Of a DNA stretch of 64,000 nucleotides, positions 8,030 to 16,393 are shown piece by piece. The notes beneath the pieces are model-generated. The model worked only from the letters and a program-made list of their open reading frames with translations. It was not told where the DNA came from and made no database searches. Source of the DNA: UBA8389 sp942493385 (lineage in GTDB: Bacteria > Bacteroidota > Bacteroidia > Bacteroidales > UBA1402); assembly GCA_942493385.1 (NCBI GenBank), contig OW818699.1:2108001-2172000 (forward strand). The letters run 5' to 3'. Made by a program: the position numbers and the translations under genes. Positions within the stretch are counted from its first letter, which is position 1. Each line of letters starts with the position of its first letter.

Positions 8030-9361
8030 ATGGCTGTAGTCGTAATTCTGCCCAAACAGGGCCAATCGGTGGAAAGTTGCATCATCACCGAAATCAAAAA
8101 GAAAAAAGGTGAAATCGTAAAAAAAGGCGATGTTCTGTTCTCATACGAAACGGACAAGGCATCCTTCGAAGAAGAATCTCCCGCAGACGGCGTGGTTCTG
8201 GAAAGTTTCTACAACGACGGCGACGAAGTGCCCGTATTGCTGAACATGATGGTGATTGGGCAACCTGGTGAGGATTATGTTGCTTTGCTGGGCGATAGTG
8301 CGCCTGTAGCTGAAGCTGCACCAGTTGCTGTTGTTGCTCCCGCTGCTCCAGTTGCTGAAGTCGTTACCGCAGCACCTGCAGCTCCCGCCACCAAGACTTC
8401 CGCCAGCTTCGTTTCTCCCCGCGCCAAAAACCTGGCCGCCACCGAAGCGCTTGATGCCGCACAGCTAGCCGGTTCAGGACCCAACGGCCGCGTCATTGAA
8501 AAAGACGTTCAAGCCGCTTTGGAAAATCGTCCCAAGCTGACGCCGCTCGCCAAGAAAATCGCTGCCGAAGAAGGCATTCAGCCGACAACGGGTTCAGGGC
8601 TAGCCGGCACCGCCAAATCCACCGACCTAGTTCCGCCGGTCAATGCCGTCTATGGTGTGGATTTCGAAGACAAGAAACTTTCCAACATGCGCAAATTGAT
8701 TGCCAAGGCCATGCATTCTTCCTTGCAGAACTCGGCACAGCTCACCCACCACTTGGGTGCAGACGCTCGCCGCATGATGGAATTACGCAAAAAGATAAAG
8801 GCGGCCATGGATGCCGGAACGCTGACCACCAACATCACGTTGAACGACATGGTCTGCTTCGCCGTCATCAAGGCGCTGAAGAAATTCCCCAACGTGAACT
8901 CGCACTTTTTGGGTGAGAGTCTGCGCTTGTTCAACAAAGTTCACCTCGGCTTGGCTGTGGATACCGAACGTGGTCTGATGGTTCCCGCTGTCCGCAACGC
9001 AGACGATCTCTCCATTTTGGGTCTGGCCAACCAGCTTAAGGAAGTAGCCGGCGCCTGCCGCAAGGGAGCCATTGCCCCAGAATTGCTTTCTGCTGAAGCT
9101 GCTACCTTCACGGTCTCCAATTTGGGCAATTACGGCGTGGAAATGTTCACCCCTGTCATCAACCTGCCCCAATCGGCCATCCTGGGCGTGAACACCATCG
9201 TTCCGCGCCCCAAGGATCTAGGTGATGGCGTTTATGCCTTCGTGCCTTACATCGGTTTGAGCCTTACTTACGACCACCGTTCGTTGGACGGAGGCGAAGC
9301 CACCCGCTTCCTCAAGCAAATCGCCGTTGAATTGGAAACACTGGAACTAGATATCTTTTAA
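8030..9361 (+). CDS. Dihydrolipoamide acyltransferase (E2) of a 2-oxoacid/acetoin dehydrogenase complex
   Basis: A 443-residue E2 core subunit that passes an acyl group from lipoamide to CoA. Domains in order are one lipoyl domain (1-80) with the modifiable lysine in YETDKASFEE (about K43), an Ala/Pro/Val-rich linker (88-125), a peripheral-subunit-binding domain (about 127-165), a second small linker, and the catalytic chloramphenicol acetyltransferase-fold domain (about 215-443), including FTVSNLGNYG and the active-site motif TYDHRSLDGG with His about 416. All catalytic features are intact. It is first in a six-gene operon, 12 bases before E3. The lipoyl group must come from a ligase; lplA lies at 33.5 kb. 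Confidence 0.93.
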   Translation: MAVVVILPKQGQSVESCIITEIKKKKGEIVKKGDVLFSYETDKASFEEESPADGVVLESFYNDGDEVPVLLNMMVIGQPGEDYVALLGDSAPVAEAAPVAVVAPAAPVAEVVTAAPAAPATKTSASFVSPRAKNLAATEALDAAQLAGSGPNGRVIEKDVQAALENRPKLTPLAKKIAAEEGIQPTTGSGLAGTAKSTDLVPPVNAVYGVDFEDKKLSNMRKLIAKAMHSSLQNSAQLTHHLGADARRMMELRKKIKAAMDAGTLTTNITLNDMVCFAVIKALKKFPNVNSHFLGESLRLFNKVHLGLAVDTERGLMVPAVRNADDLSILGLANQLKEVAGACRKGAIAPELLSAEAATFTVSNLGNYGVEMFTPVINLPQSAILGVNTIVPRPKDLGDGVYAFVPYIGLSLTYDHRSLDGGEATRFLKQIAVELETLELDIF

Positions 9362-9373
9362 ATCTACCCGTAT

Positions 9374-10729
9374 ATGATTGATTTGATGATTATTGGCGGA
9401 GGACCCGCCGGTTATGTGGCTGCAGAACGCGCCGGGCATAAAGGACTGAACGTTGTTTTATTTGAAAAAAATAAAATGGGCGGTGTCTGCCTGAACGAGG
9501 GTTGCATCCCAACCAAAACCTTGCTTTACAGTGCCAAAACCTACGAAAATGCCCTGCATGGCGACAAATACGGCGTGTACGGCGACAACATCCGTTTCGA
9601 CTTCGGCAAAATTGCCGCCCGCAAAGACAAGGTAGTTAAGAAGTTGGTCGCTGGTGTGGAAGGCAAGATGAAATTGCATCACGTCACTGTCGTGAAAGGG
9701 GAGGCCGTAATTCAAGGCCGCAGCCCCAAAGGCGTGGAAGTTACCTGCAACGGTGAAAGCTATTTGGGTGCGAATTTGCTCATTTGTACCGGTTCCGAAG
9801 CCTTCGTTCCCCCGATTCCCGGCATTGCCGAAGCAGGGGATATTATTTTGACCAACCGCGAAATCCTCGCGCTGAAAGAACAACCAGCATCGATGGTCGT
9901 CATCGGCGGCGGTGTCATCGGCATGGAGTTCGCCAGTTTCTACAACAGCCTAGGCACCAAGGTGACCGTGGTTGAGATGCTGCCCGAAATTCTGGGCGGC
10001 CTCGATTTCGAAATCAGCGCCATGCTTCGAGATATTTATGCTAAGAAAGGCATTACTTACCATCTGAACGCAAAGGTTGTGAAAGTGGATGGTGCCAACG
10101 TTATTTTTGAAAAGGACGGTGCTACCGAGTCGGTTTCAGGCGATAAAATCCTTGTGAGTGTCGGCCGTCGTGCCGTGACTATGGGTTTCGGACTTGAAAA
10201 CCTGAGCGTAGAATTGAATCGCGGCGGTATCAAGGTGGACGAAAAAATGCGCACCAACGTACCTGGGGTTTTCGCTGCCGGCGATGTCACTGGATTTTCT
10301 TTGTTGGCCCATACCGCCAGCCGCGAAGGCGAAGTGGTGGTGAACAATCTGACCGGCCGTGCCGATGTGATGCGCTACGACGCTATCCCTGGCGTAGTTT
10401 ATACTAATCCGGAAGTGGCTGGTGTCGGTTTGACCGAAGAAGCCGCCAAAGCCAAGGGCATTGCCTTTAAAGTCGCCAAATTGCCGATGGCATACGCCGG
10501 ACGTTTCGTCGCCGAGAACGAAGGCGGAAGCGGCCTGTGTAAGGTGCTCATCGGGGAAAAGTACGGTGAAGTCCTGGGCGTGCACATGCTCGGAAATCCG
10601 TGCAGTGAAATGATTTATGGTGCCTGCATGGCCATCGAGCAAGAAATGACGTTGGCAGAAATGCAGGAAGTCGTTTTTCCGCATCCGACTGTATCCGAAA
10701 TCTTTAAGGAAACTGTGTTTGCTTTTTAA
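9374..10729 (+). CDS. lpdA: Dihydrolipoyl dehydrogenase (E3)
   Basis: A 451-residue flavoprotein that reoxidises dihydrolipoamide on E2 and reduces NAD. It shows the N-terminal FAD-binding GGGPAGYVAAERAG, the redox-active disulfide in GGVCLNEGCIPTK (C39 and C44), the NAD-binding GGGVIGMEFASF, the second FAD motif GVFAAGDVTGFSLLAHTA, and the C-terminal dimer-interface catalytic His in VVFPHPTVSEI. Size and order are typical. It lies 12 bases after E2 and 54 bases before the E1 fusion, so it is probably dedicated to this complex. Confidence 0.95.
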   Translation: MIDLMIIGGGPAGYVAAERAGHKGLNVVLFEKNKMGGVCLNEGCIPTKTLLYSAKTYENALHGDKYGVYGDNIRFDFGKIAARKDKVVKKLVAGVEGKMKLHHVTVVKGEAVIQGRSPKGVEVTCNGESYLGANLLICTGSEAFVPPIPGIAEAGDIILTNREILALKEQPASMVVIGGGVIGMEFASFYNSLGTKVTVVEMLPEILGGLDFEISAMLRDIYAKKGITYHLNAKVVKVDGANVIFEKDGATESVSGDKILVSVGRRAVTMGFGLENLSVELNRGGIKVDEKMRTNVPGVFAAGDVTGFSLLAHTASREGEVVVNNLTGRADVMRYDAIPGVVYTNPEVAGVGLTEEAAKAKGIAFKVAKLPMAYAGRFVAENEGGSGLCKVLIGEKYGEVLGVHMLGNPCSEMIYGACMAIEQEMTLAEMQEVVFPHPTVSEIFKETVFAF

Positions 10730-10783
10730 GCCGAGCACGAAAGCTTTAATCAAAGAAATTAAAAAACATAAATACCAATTACA

Positions 10784-13243
10784 ATGCCAAAAGTACAAAA
10801 CATCGATCCGAAAGAAATGAGGAAACCTGGATTCGTCGAATTCACACCCATCCCCGTCAATCAGTATCAGAAAACCGTCAAAGACGAACTGGGCAACTAC
10901 ACCGTCGAAGAATTCAAAGCAATCTTCCACGACATGGCCCTCATCCGCGAGTTCGAAACCATGATCAACCAGATCAAGATCAAGAACGAATACAACGGTA
11001 CCGCCTACAACCACCCCGGCCCAGCCCACCTTTCCATCGGACAGGAATCGGCAGCAGTCGGTATGGCCTGGACGCTAACCGTTGACGACTTCATCTTCGG
11101 CAGCCACCGCAGCCACGGCGAAATCCTCGCCAAAGGCATGAGCGCCATCCACCAGAGCGACGACGCCTACCTGATGAACGTGATGGAAAGCTTCTTTGAC
11201 GGCGCCGTTTTGAACGTGGTCAAAAAAGACTTCAACGGCACGGTCAAAGAATTGGCCCGCCGCTTCCTGGTTTACGGTTCCTTGGCTGAAATCTTTGCTC
11301 GTGAAACTGGGTTCAATAAAGGCCTCGGCGGCTCCATGCACGCCTTCTTCACCCCATTCGGCATCTATCCCAACAACGCCATCGTAGGCGGTTCGGGCGA
11401 TATCGCAGTAGGTGCGGCGCTGTACAAAAAGGTGAACCGCCAAAAGGGGATGGTTGTTGCCAACATCGGTGACGCTTCCATGGCTTGCGGACCCGTTTGG
11501 GAAGGCATGAGCTTTGCCACCATGGACCAGTTCAACGAACTCTGGACCGGTGACATGCAAGGCGGACTTCCCGTGATTATCAACATCATGAACAATCAAT
11601 ACGGCATGGGTGGACAAACCAAGGGTGAAACCATGGGTTACGACGTTGCCGCCCGTATCGGTGCCGGTGTGAATCCCGAACAGATGCATGCCGAACGCGT
11701 GGACGGTTACAATCCGTTGGCCGTGATTGAAGCCTACAAGCGCAAACGCAAAATCATTGAAGACAAAAAAGGTCCGGTTCTGTTGGACGTGCTGACCTAC
11801 CGTTACAGCGGTCACAGCCCCTCGGACGCCTCTTCGTACCGTACCAAGGAAGAAGTGGAAGCCTGGGAAGCTCAGGATTGCATCCATTCCTTCGGCAAAC
11901 AGATGATTGACGCCAAGGTTTGCACGCAAGCCGATATCGACGCCATTTGGGCCGACATTAAAGCATTGGTTTACGAAATGTTCCTCAAATCCATTGACGA
12001 TGAGGTTTCTCCCCGCATGAAGAATGCGCAGATCATAGGCGACATGATGTTCTCCAACGGTTCGGTCGATTCATTCTCAACAGCTATACCGGACGTGCTT
12101 CAGCCGATGGAAGAAAATTCACGTGTCAAGAAAATCGCCACAAAGGAACGTTTTGCCTTCGATGCCGATGGCAAGCCATTCAGCAAAATGAAGCAATATC
12201 AGCTTCGTGACGGCATTTTCGAAGCCATCATGACCCGCTTTTACAAAGATGCCTCCCTCGTTGCCTACGGCGAGGAAAACCGCGACTGGGGCGGTGCATT
12301 CGCCGTTTATGGCGGTATGACCGAAGCCCTTCCGTATCACCGTCTGTTCAATTCGCCCATTGCCGAAGCCTCCATCGTGGGCACTGCCATTGGTTATGCC
12401 ATGTGTGGCGGTCGTGTGATTCCCGAAATCATGTATTGCGACTTTATCGGCCGTTGCGGTGACGAACTGTTCAACCAGCTTCCCAAATGGCAGGCCATGA
12501 GTGGTAACGTTCTGAAAATGCCGGTTGTATTGCGTGTTTCCGTAGGTTCCAAATATGGTGCTCAACACTCTCAGGACTGGACTTCCTTCATCGCTCAGGT
12601 TCCAGGTATCAAGGTTTGTTTCCCTGTAACTCCTTATGATGCAAAGGGTTTGATGAATGCTGCCCTTCAAGGCACCGACCCCGTGGTCTTCTTCGAAAGC
12701 CAACGCATCTACGAAATCGGCGAGCAATTCCACACCGGTGGCGTACCCGAAGGCTATTATGAAATTCCGTTCGGCGAACCCGATGTGAAGAAAGAAGGCA
12801 AGGACATCACGTTCCTCACCATCGGTCACACTTTGTATCCCGCTTTGCAAGCCGCTAAAATCCTAGAAGAAAAATACGGCATGTCGGCTGAAGTCATTGA
12901 TGCCCGTTCCATGGTTCCGTTCAACTACGAGCAAGTGGTTGCCTCCGTGAAGAAAACTGGTAAGTGCATCGTAGCCAGCGACGCTTGTGCGCGTGGTTCG
13001 TTCCTGAACGACCTTGCTACCAACATCAGCTCGTTGTGTTTTGATTATTTGGATGCGCCGGTAAGTGTATTGGGTTCAAGGAACTGGATTACACCAGCTT
13101 ATGAATTGGAGGAATCATTCTTCCCACAACCAAGTTGGTTCCTAGATATGATCAATGAGAAAATCCAGCCTTTGAAGGATTATGTTCCGGGTCAAAATTT
13201 CACCGATGCTGAGTTCATCCGCAGAGCAAAATTAGGTGTCTAA
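10784..13243 (+). CDS. Fused thiamine-diphosphate dehydrogenase E1 (alpha + beta)
   Basis: An 819-residue E1 with the alpha subunit (about 30-430) joined to the beta subunit (about 470-800). It would decarboxylate a 2-oxoacid, or cleave an acetoin-like ketol, on thiamine diphosphate and acylate the lipoyl group of E2. The alpha part has LIREFETMI, SHRSHGEILAKG, ETGFNKGLGGSMHAF and a cofactor motif reading GDA (229-231) to NN (270-271). The beta part has AYGEENRDWGG, NSPIAEASIVGTAIGYA, GAQHSQDW and the C-terminal handshake region. Two things are odd: about 45 extra residues at roughly 118-166, and a cofactor motif with Ala for the second Gly and about 10 extra residues. The fusion is about 140 residues longer than ordinary alpha-beta fusions. 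The substrate is unknown; branched-chain 2-oxoacids or acetoin are the textbook options. Confidence 0.9.
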   Translation: MPKVQNIDPKEMRKPGFVEFTPIPVNQYQKTVKDELGNYTVEEFKAIFHDMALIREFETMINQIKIKNEYNGTAYNHPGPAHLSIGQESAAVGMAWTLTVDDFIFGSHRSHGEILAKGMSAIHQSDDAYLMNVMESFFDGAVLNVVKKDFNGTVKELARRFLVYGSLAEIFARETGFNKGLGGSMHAFFTPFGIYPNNAIVGGSGDIAVGAALYKKVNRQKGMVVANIGDASMACGPVWEGMSFATMDQFNELWTGDMQGGLPVIINIMNNQYGMGGQTKGETMGYDVAARIGAGVNPEQMHAERVDGYNPLAVIEAYKRKRKIIEDKKGPVLLDVLTYRYSGHSPSDASSYRTKEEVEAWEAQDCIHSFGKQMIDAKVCTQADIDAIWADIKALVYEMFLKSIDDEVSPRMKNAQIIGDMMFSNGSVDSFSTAIPDVLQPMEENSRVKKIATKERFAFDADGKPFSKMKQYQLRDGIFEAIMTRFYKDASLVAYGEENRDWGGAFAVYGGMTEALPYHRLFNSPIAEASIVGTAIGYAMCGGRVIPEIMYCDFIGRCGDELFNQLPKWQAMSGNVLKMPVVLRVSVGSKYGAQHSQDWTSFIAQVPGIKVCFPVTPYDAKGLMNAALQGTDPVVFFESQRIYEIGEQFHTGGVPEGYYEIPFGEPDVKKEGKDITFLTIGHTLYPALQAAKILEEKYGMSAEVIDARSMVPFNYEQVVASVKKTGKCIVASDACARGSFLNDLATNISSLCFDYLDAPVSVLGSRNWITPAYELEESFFPQPSWFLDMINEKIQPLKDYVPGQNFTDAEFIRRAKLGV

Positions 13244-13244
13244 T

Positions 13245-14405
13245 ATGAATATTAAAAAAGTTAACGCACACCTCCATACACCGTATTCCTTCAGCGCTTT
13301 CAGCGAATTATCGCAGGCGCTGGACATGGCGGTGGCCGAGGGTGTTGCGGTGGTGGGAATCAACGACTTCTACACCACGGCAGGATACGAAGCTTGGGCG
13401 ACGGAATGCGAAAAACGCAAGCTGTACCCCTTGTTCAACATCGAATTTATCAGCCTGAACGAAGAAGATCAAAAAGCAGGCCTACGCGTAAACGATCCTG
13501 GCAATCCCGGTCGCACCTACTTGAGCGGCAAAGGTTTGTCTTATCCGTTCAAATTGGCTGAACCCTTCGCCACACAGCTCACAGACGTTCGAAACGAAGC
13601 CAATGCCCAAGTCGAAAGCATGTGCGCCAAGCTCAACGAAGTCTTGGCAAGCTGCAACGCCGGTTTCAGTCTCGACTTCAACTGGATCCGCGACGAACTC
13701 ACCATGGGTTCCATCCGTGAACGCCATTTGGCCAAAGCACTCAGACTTAAAGCTTACGAAGCCTGCAACAACGATGAAGCCGCCATTCAAGCCCTGTTTG
13801 CTGAACTCTTCGGAGGCAAAGACCTGAAGTCAGCCGTCAAAGACTTCGCCGGCGTGGAAAACGAAATTCGTGGAAACCTGCTCAAAGCCGGTGGTGCTGC
13901 TTTTGTAGCCGAAGACCCCAAAGCCTTCCTCCCGATGCAGACTGTTTGCAACATCCTTCTGGCTGCCGGCGGCATCCCAACCTATCCCTTTCTGGCCGAC
14001 GACGCCAAAGGTGGATACACGGATTTCGAAGGCGATCTTGAAAAAGTAGCTCAAGTCCTGACCGAACGCGGTTTCAACTCGGTTGAGTTCATCACCACCC
14101 GCAACGGTGTGGAATTGCTCGAAAAATATGCCACCTACTTGCACGATCAAGGTTTCGTGGTGACCTTTGGCAGCGAACACAACACGCCAGCCATGGAGCC
14201 CATCGAGCTCTTCGCCCGCAACAACACGCCGCTCACCGAAACCCTGAAACGCATCAATTACGAAGGTGCCTGCGTGGTTGCTGCGCATCAGCATTTGGTT
14301 GCTCAAGGTCTGGAAGGTTACGTGGATGCTCAAGGTAAAGCCGACCGCAGCAAGCGTGCTGAATTCATCGAATTAGGTGATCAATTGATTCAAGCAAAGG
14401 TTTAA
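13245..14405 (+). CDS. PHP-domain metal-dependent hydrolase
   Basis: A 386-residue protein with a polymerase-and-histidinol-phosphatase (PHP) fold. Metal-ligand motifs visible are HLHTPYSFS near the N-terminus (HxH), GINDFYTT, FNIEFIS, and a late GSEHNTP, with YPFLADD between. PHP proteins mostly hydrolyse phosphate esters, so removal of phosphate from a sugar or polyol phosphate made in this operon is a reasonable inference, not shown. The ATG at 13245 follows the E1 stop after one base; a GTG at 13236 inside the E1 end is the alternative start. It is longer than minimal PHP phosphoesterases, with an extra helical segment at about 110-220. No close named family is recognised. Confidence 0.75.
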   Translation: MNIKKVNAHLHTPYSFSAFSELSQALDMAVAEGVAVVGINDFYTTAGYEAWATECEKRKLYPLFNIEFISLNEEDQKAGLRVNDPGNPGRTYLSGKGLSYPFKLAEPFATQLTDVRNEANAQVESMCAKLNEVLASCNAGFSLDFNWIRDELTMGSIRERHLAKALRLKAYEACNNDEAAIQALFAELFGGKDLKSAVKDFAGVENEIRGNLLKAGGAAFVAEDPKAFLPMQTVCNILLAAGGIPTYPFLADDAKGGYTDFEGDLEKVAQVLTERGFNSVEFITTRNGVELLEKYATYLHDQGFVVTFGSEHNTPAMEPIELFARNNTPLTETLKRINYEGACVVAAHQHLVAQGLEGYVDAQGKADRSKRAEFIELGDQLIQAKV

Positions 14406-14428
14406 TTAAACCTTACAAAATATTATCT

Positions 14429-16387
14429 ATGAAAGAGATACAAGACTTAATTGACATATCCCGTTTTTACGGTGTGGACAGCCGCTTCGTCATTGCCGGC
14501 GGTGGTAACACCTCCTACAAGAACACCGAAAAGCTTTGGGTGAAGGCCAGCGGATCCTCGCTCGCCACCATAACCGAAGAGGGTTTTGCGGTGCTGGACC
14601 GTGCCAAACTCAACATCCTTTCCGAACGTGCCTACAGCGACAAAGCTGCTGATCGCGAGGAGCAGGTGAAGAACGACCTGGCCGCTGCCACCATCTCAAT
14701 AGGCAAACGCCCCTCCGTGGAAACCTCGATGCACAACGCCATCGGTTTCAGCTTTGTGGTGCATTTGCATCCGACAGCCGTCAACGGTTTGATGTGCGGA
14801 AACAATGCCGAAACCGACCTTCAACGTCTTTTCGGTGAAAAAGCCCTCTACATTCCTTATACCGATCCAGGCTATGTCCTCTTCAAAAAAGTGGAAGACT
14901 CCATTAAGGATTTCCGCTTGAAGTTCTCAGAAGAACCTGCCATCATCTGGCTTCAAAACCACGGTATTTTCGTGGCCGCAAACAGCATCGAAGAAATCAA
15001 AGTGCTTTACACCAGCATCATCGAAACCTTGGATAAAGCAGTGGTCAAACCCGTTTCGACGGAAGCTCGTGCCACCTGTTCCTGCACCGAACAAACCGTA
15101 CCTGCCATTCGACAAATCCTTTCAAAGGAAGGCCTTAAAACCCTAAAAGTCCGTAAGAACGCCCTTGTGAAGCACTTCTACGACAGCTTGGAAAACTATT
15201 CCAAGATTGCCCGTCCGTTCACACCGGACGCCATCGTCTATTGCAAGTCCAACTACATCTTCATCAACCAGGAAGAACCAGCAGACGTATTGAAAGAAGC
15301 TGCCGAAGTCATTCCGGCATTCACCGCCAAATACGGCTACCAACCCAAAGTGATCCTGCTAAAAGGCATCGGCATTCTGGCCGTCGGAGACAACGCAGCC
15401 CAATGCGACATCATCTTGGACGTGTTCGAAGACGCCATGAAGATTGCCTATTTGGCTGAATCCTATGGCGGACCGCACCCCATGACTCAGGAGCAGATCA
15501 ATTTCATCGACAACTGGGAAGTGGAAAACTACCGACGCAGCGTGGCTGCAGGTGCTTCCGCAGGTCGTGCCGAAAACAAGACCATCGTAGTGACTGGTGC
15601 CGCACAAGGCTTCGGCGAAGGCATCGCCCGCTGTTTGCTGCTGGAAGGCGCCAACATCGTGGTGGCCGACATGAATGACGTAGTGGGCCTAGCTACCGTT
15701 GAGAAATTCAACACCTTGGCCAAGAGCAACCGCGCCATCTTCATCAAAACCAATGTCTCCGAAATACCTAGCATCGAAAATCTGGTGCACGAGACCATTT
15801 GCAACTTCGGTGCCATCGACTGCTTTATCAGCAACGCCGGAGTCTTGCGTGCGGGCGGATTGGAAGACATGACACCCGAGAATTTCGACTTCGTCACCAA
15901 AATCAATTACAACGCCTATTTCTACTGCACCAAAGTGGTGAGCCGCGTGATGAAATTGCAGACGAAATTCGCCAAAAACTATTACGCCGACATCATCCAA
16001 ATCAACTCCAAGTCGGGTCTCCGCGGCAGCAAAGCCAACTTTGCATACGCTGGCGGCAAGTTCGGCGGGGTAGGGCTCACGCAGTCCTTCGCTCTGGAGC
16101 TGGCTCCTGACCGCATCAAGGTGAACTCCATCTGCCCGGGCAATTTCTACGAAGGGCCGCTTTGGAGCGATCCCGAGAACGGTTTGTTCGTGCAATACCT
16201 CAACGCCGGGAAAGTTCCAGGCGCCAAAACCATCGAGGATGTCAAGGATTTCTATTTGGCACAGGTTCCGATGAAAAAAGGCTGCTCGCCCGAGGATGTG
16301 ACCAAAGGTGCGCTCTATTTAATGGAACAATGCGGCGAAACCGGACAATCTTTGCCGATAACCGGTGGTCAAGTTATGTTAAACTAA
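14429..16387 (+). CDS. Class II aldolase / short-chain dehydrogenase fusion
   Basis: A 652-residue bifunctional protein. The N-terminal aldolase-II domain (about 1-230) has GGNTSYK, KASGSSLATI, the zinc ligands in VVHLHPTAV and the third His in LQNHGIFV. A linker region (240-375) with a possible second aldolase-like remnant follows. The C-terminal SDR domain (about 383-652) has the nucleotide-binding VTGAAQGFGEG, SNAGVLRAGG and the catalytic Ser (about 527), Tyr540 and Lys544 in YAGGK. The closest named type is RhaEW (rhamnulose-phosphate aldolase/lactaldehyde dehydrogenase) or related ketose-phosphate aldolases fused to sorbitol-6-phosphate-type dehydrogenases. It lies 6 bases before the zinc dehydrogenase, so a shared sugar- or polyol-phosphate route is likely. 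Substrate unproven. Confidence 0.85.
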   Translation: MKEIQDLIDISRFYGVDSRFVIAGGGNTSYKNTEKLWVKASGSSLATITEEGFAVLDRAKLNILSERAYSDKAADREEQVKNDLAAATISIGKRPSVETSMHNAIGFSFVVHLHPTAVNGLMCGNNAETDLQRLFGEKALYIPYTDPGYVLFKKVEDSIKDFRLKFSEEPAIIWLQNHGIFVAANSIEEIKVLYTSIIETLDKAVVKPVSTEARATCSCTEQTVPAIRQILSKEGLKTLKVRKNALVKHFYDSLENYSKIARPFTPDAIVYCKSNYIFINQEEPADVLKEAAEVIPAFTAKYGYQPKVILLKGIGILAVGDNAAQCDIILDVFEDAMKIAYLAESYGGPHPMTQEQINFIDNWEVENYRRSVAAGASAGRAENKTIVVTGAAQGFGEGIARCLLLEGANIVVADMNDVVGLATVEKFNTLAKSNRAIFIKTNVSEIPSIENLVHETICNFGAIDCFISNAGVLRAGGLEDMTPENFDFVTKINYNAYFYCTKVVSRVMKLQTKFAKNYYADIIQINSKSGLRGSKANFAYAGGKFGGVGLTQSFALELAPDRIKVNSICPGNFYEGPLWSDPENGLFVQYLNAGKVPGAKTIEDVKDFYLAQVPMKKGCSPEDVTKGALYLMEQCGETGQSLPITGGQVMLN

Positions 16388-16393
16388 ACAATT

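Noticed and set aside
10136..11029. 297-codon minus-strand open frame across E3 and E1
   Set aside because: It spans the end of E3 and the start of E1, both unambiguous on the plus strand, and the translation shows no domain.
11075..11929. 284-codon minus-strand open frame inside E1
   Set aside because: Shadow of the E1 coding sequence.
14429..16387. Firm naming of the aldolase-SDR protein as RhaEW
   Set aside because: The architecture fits, but no other rhamnose gene is in the operon and the SorE-like neighbour suggests a different substrate.
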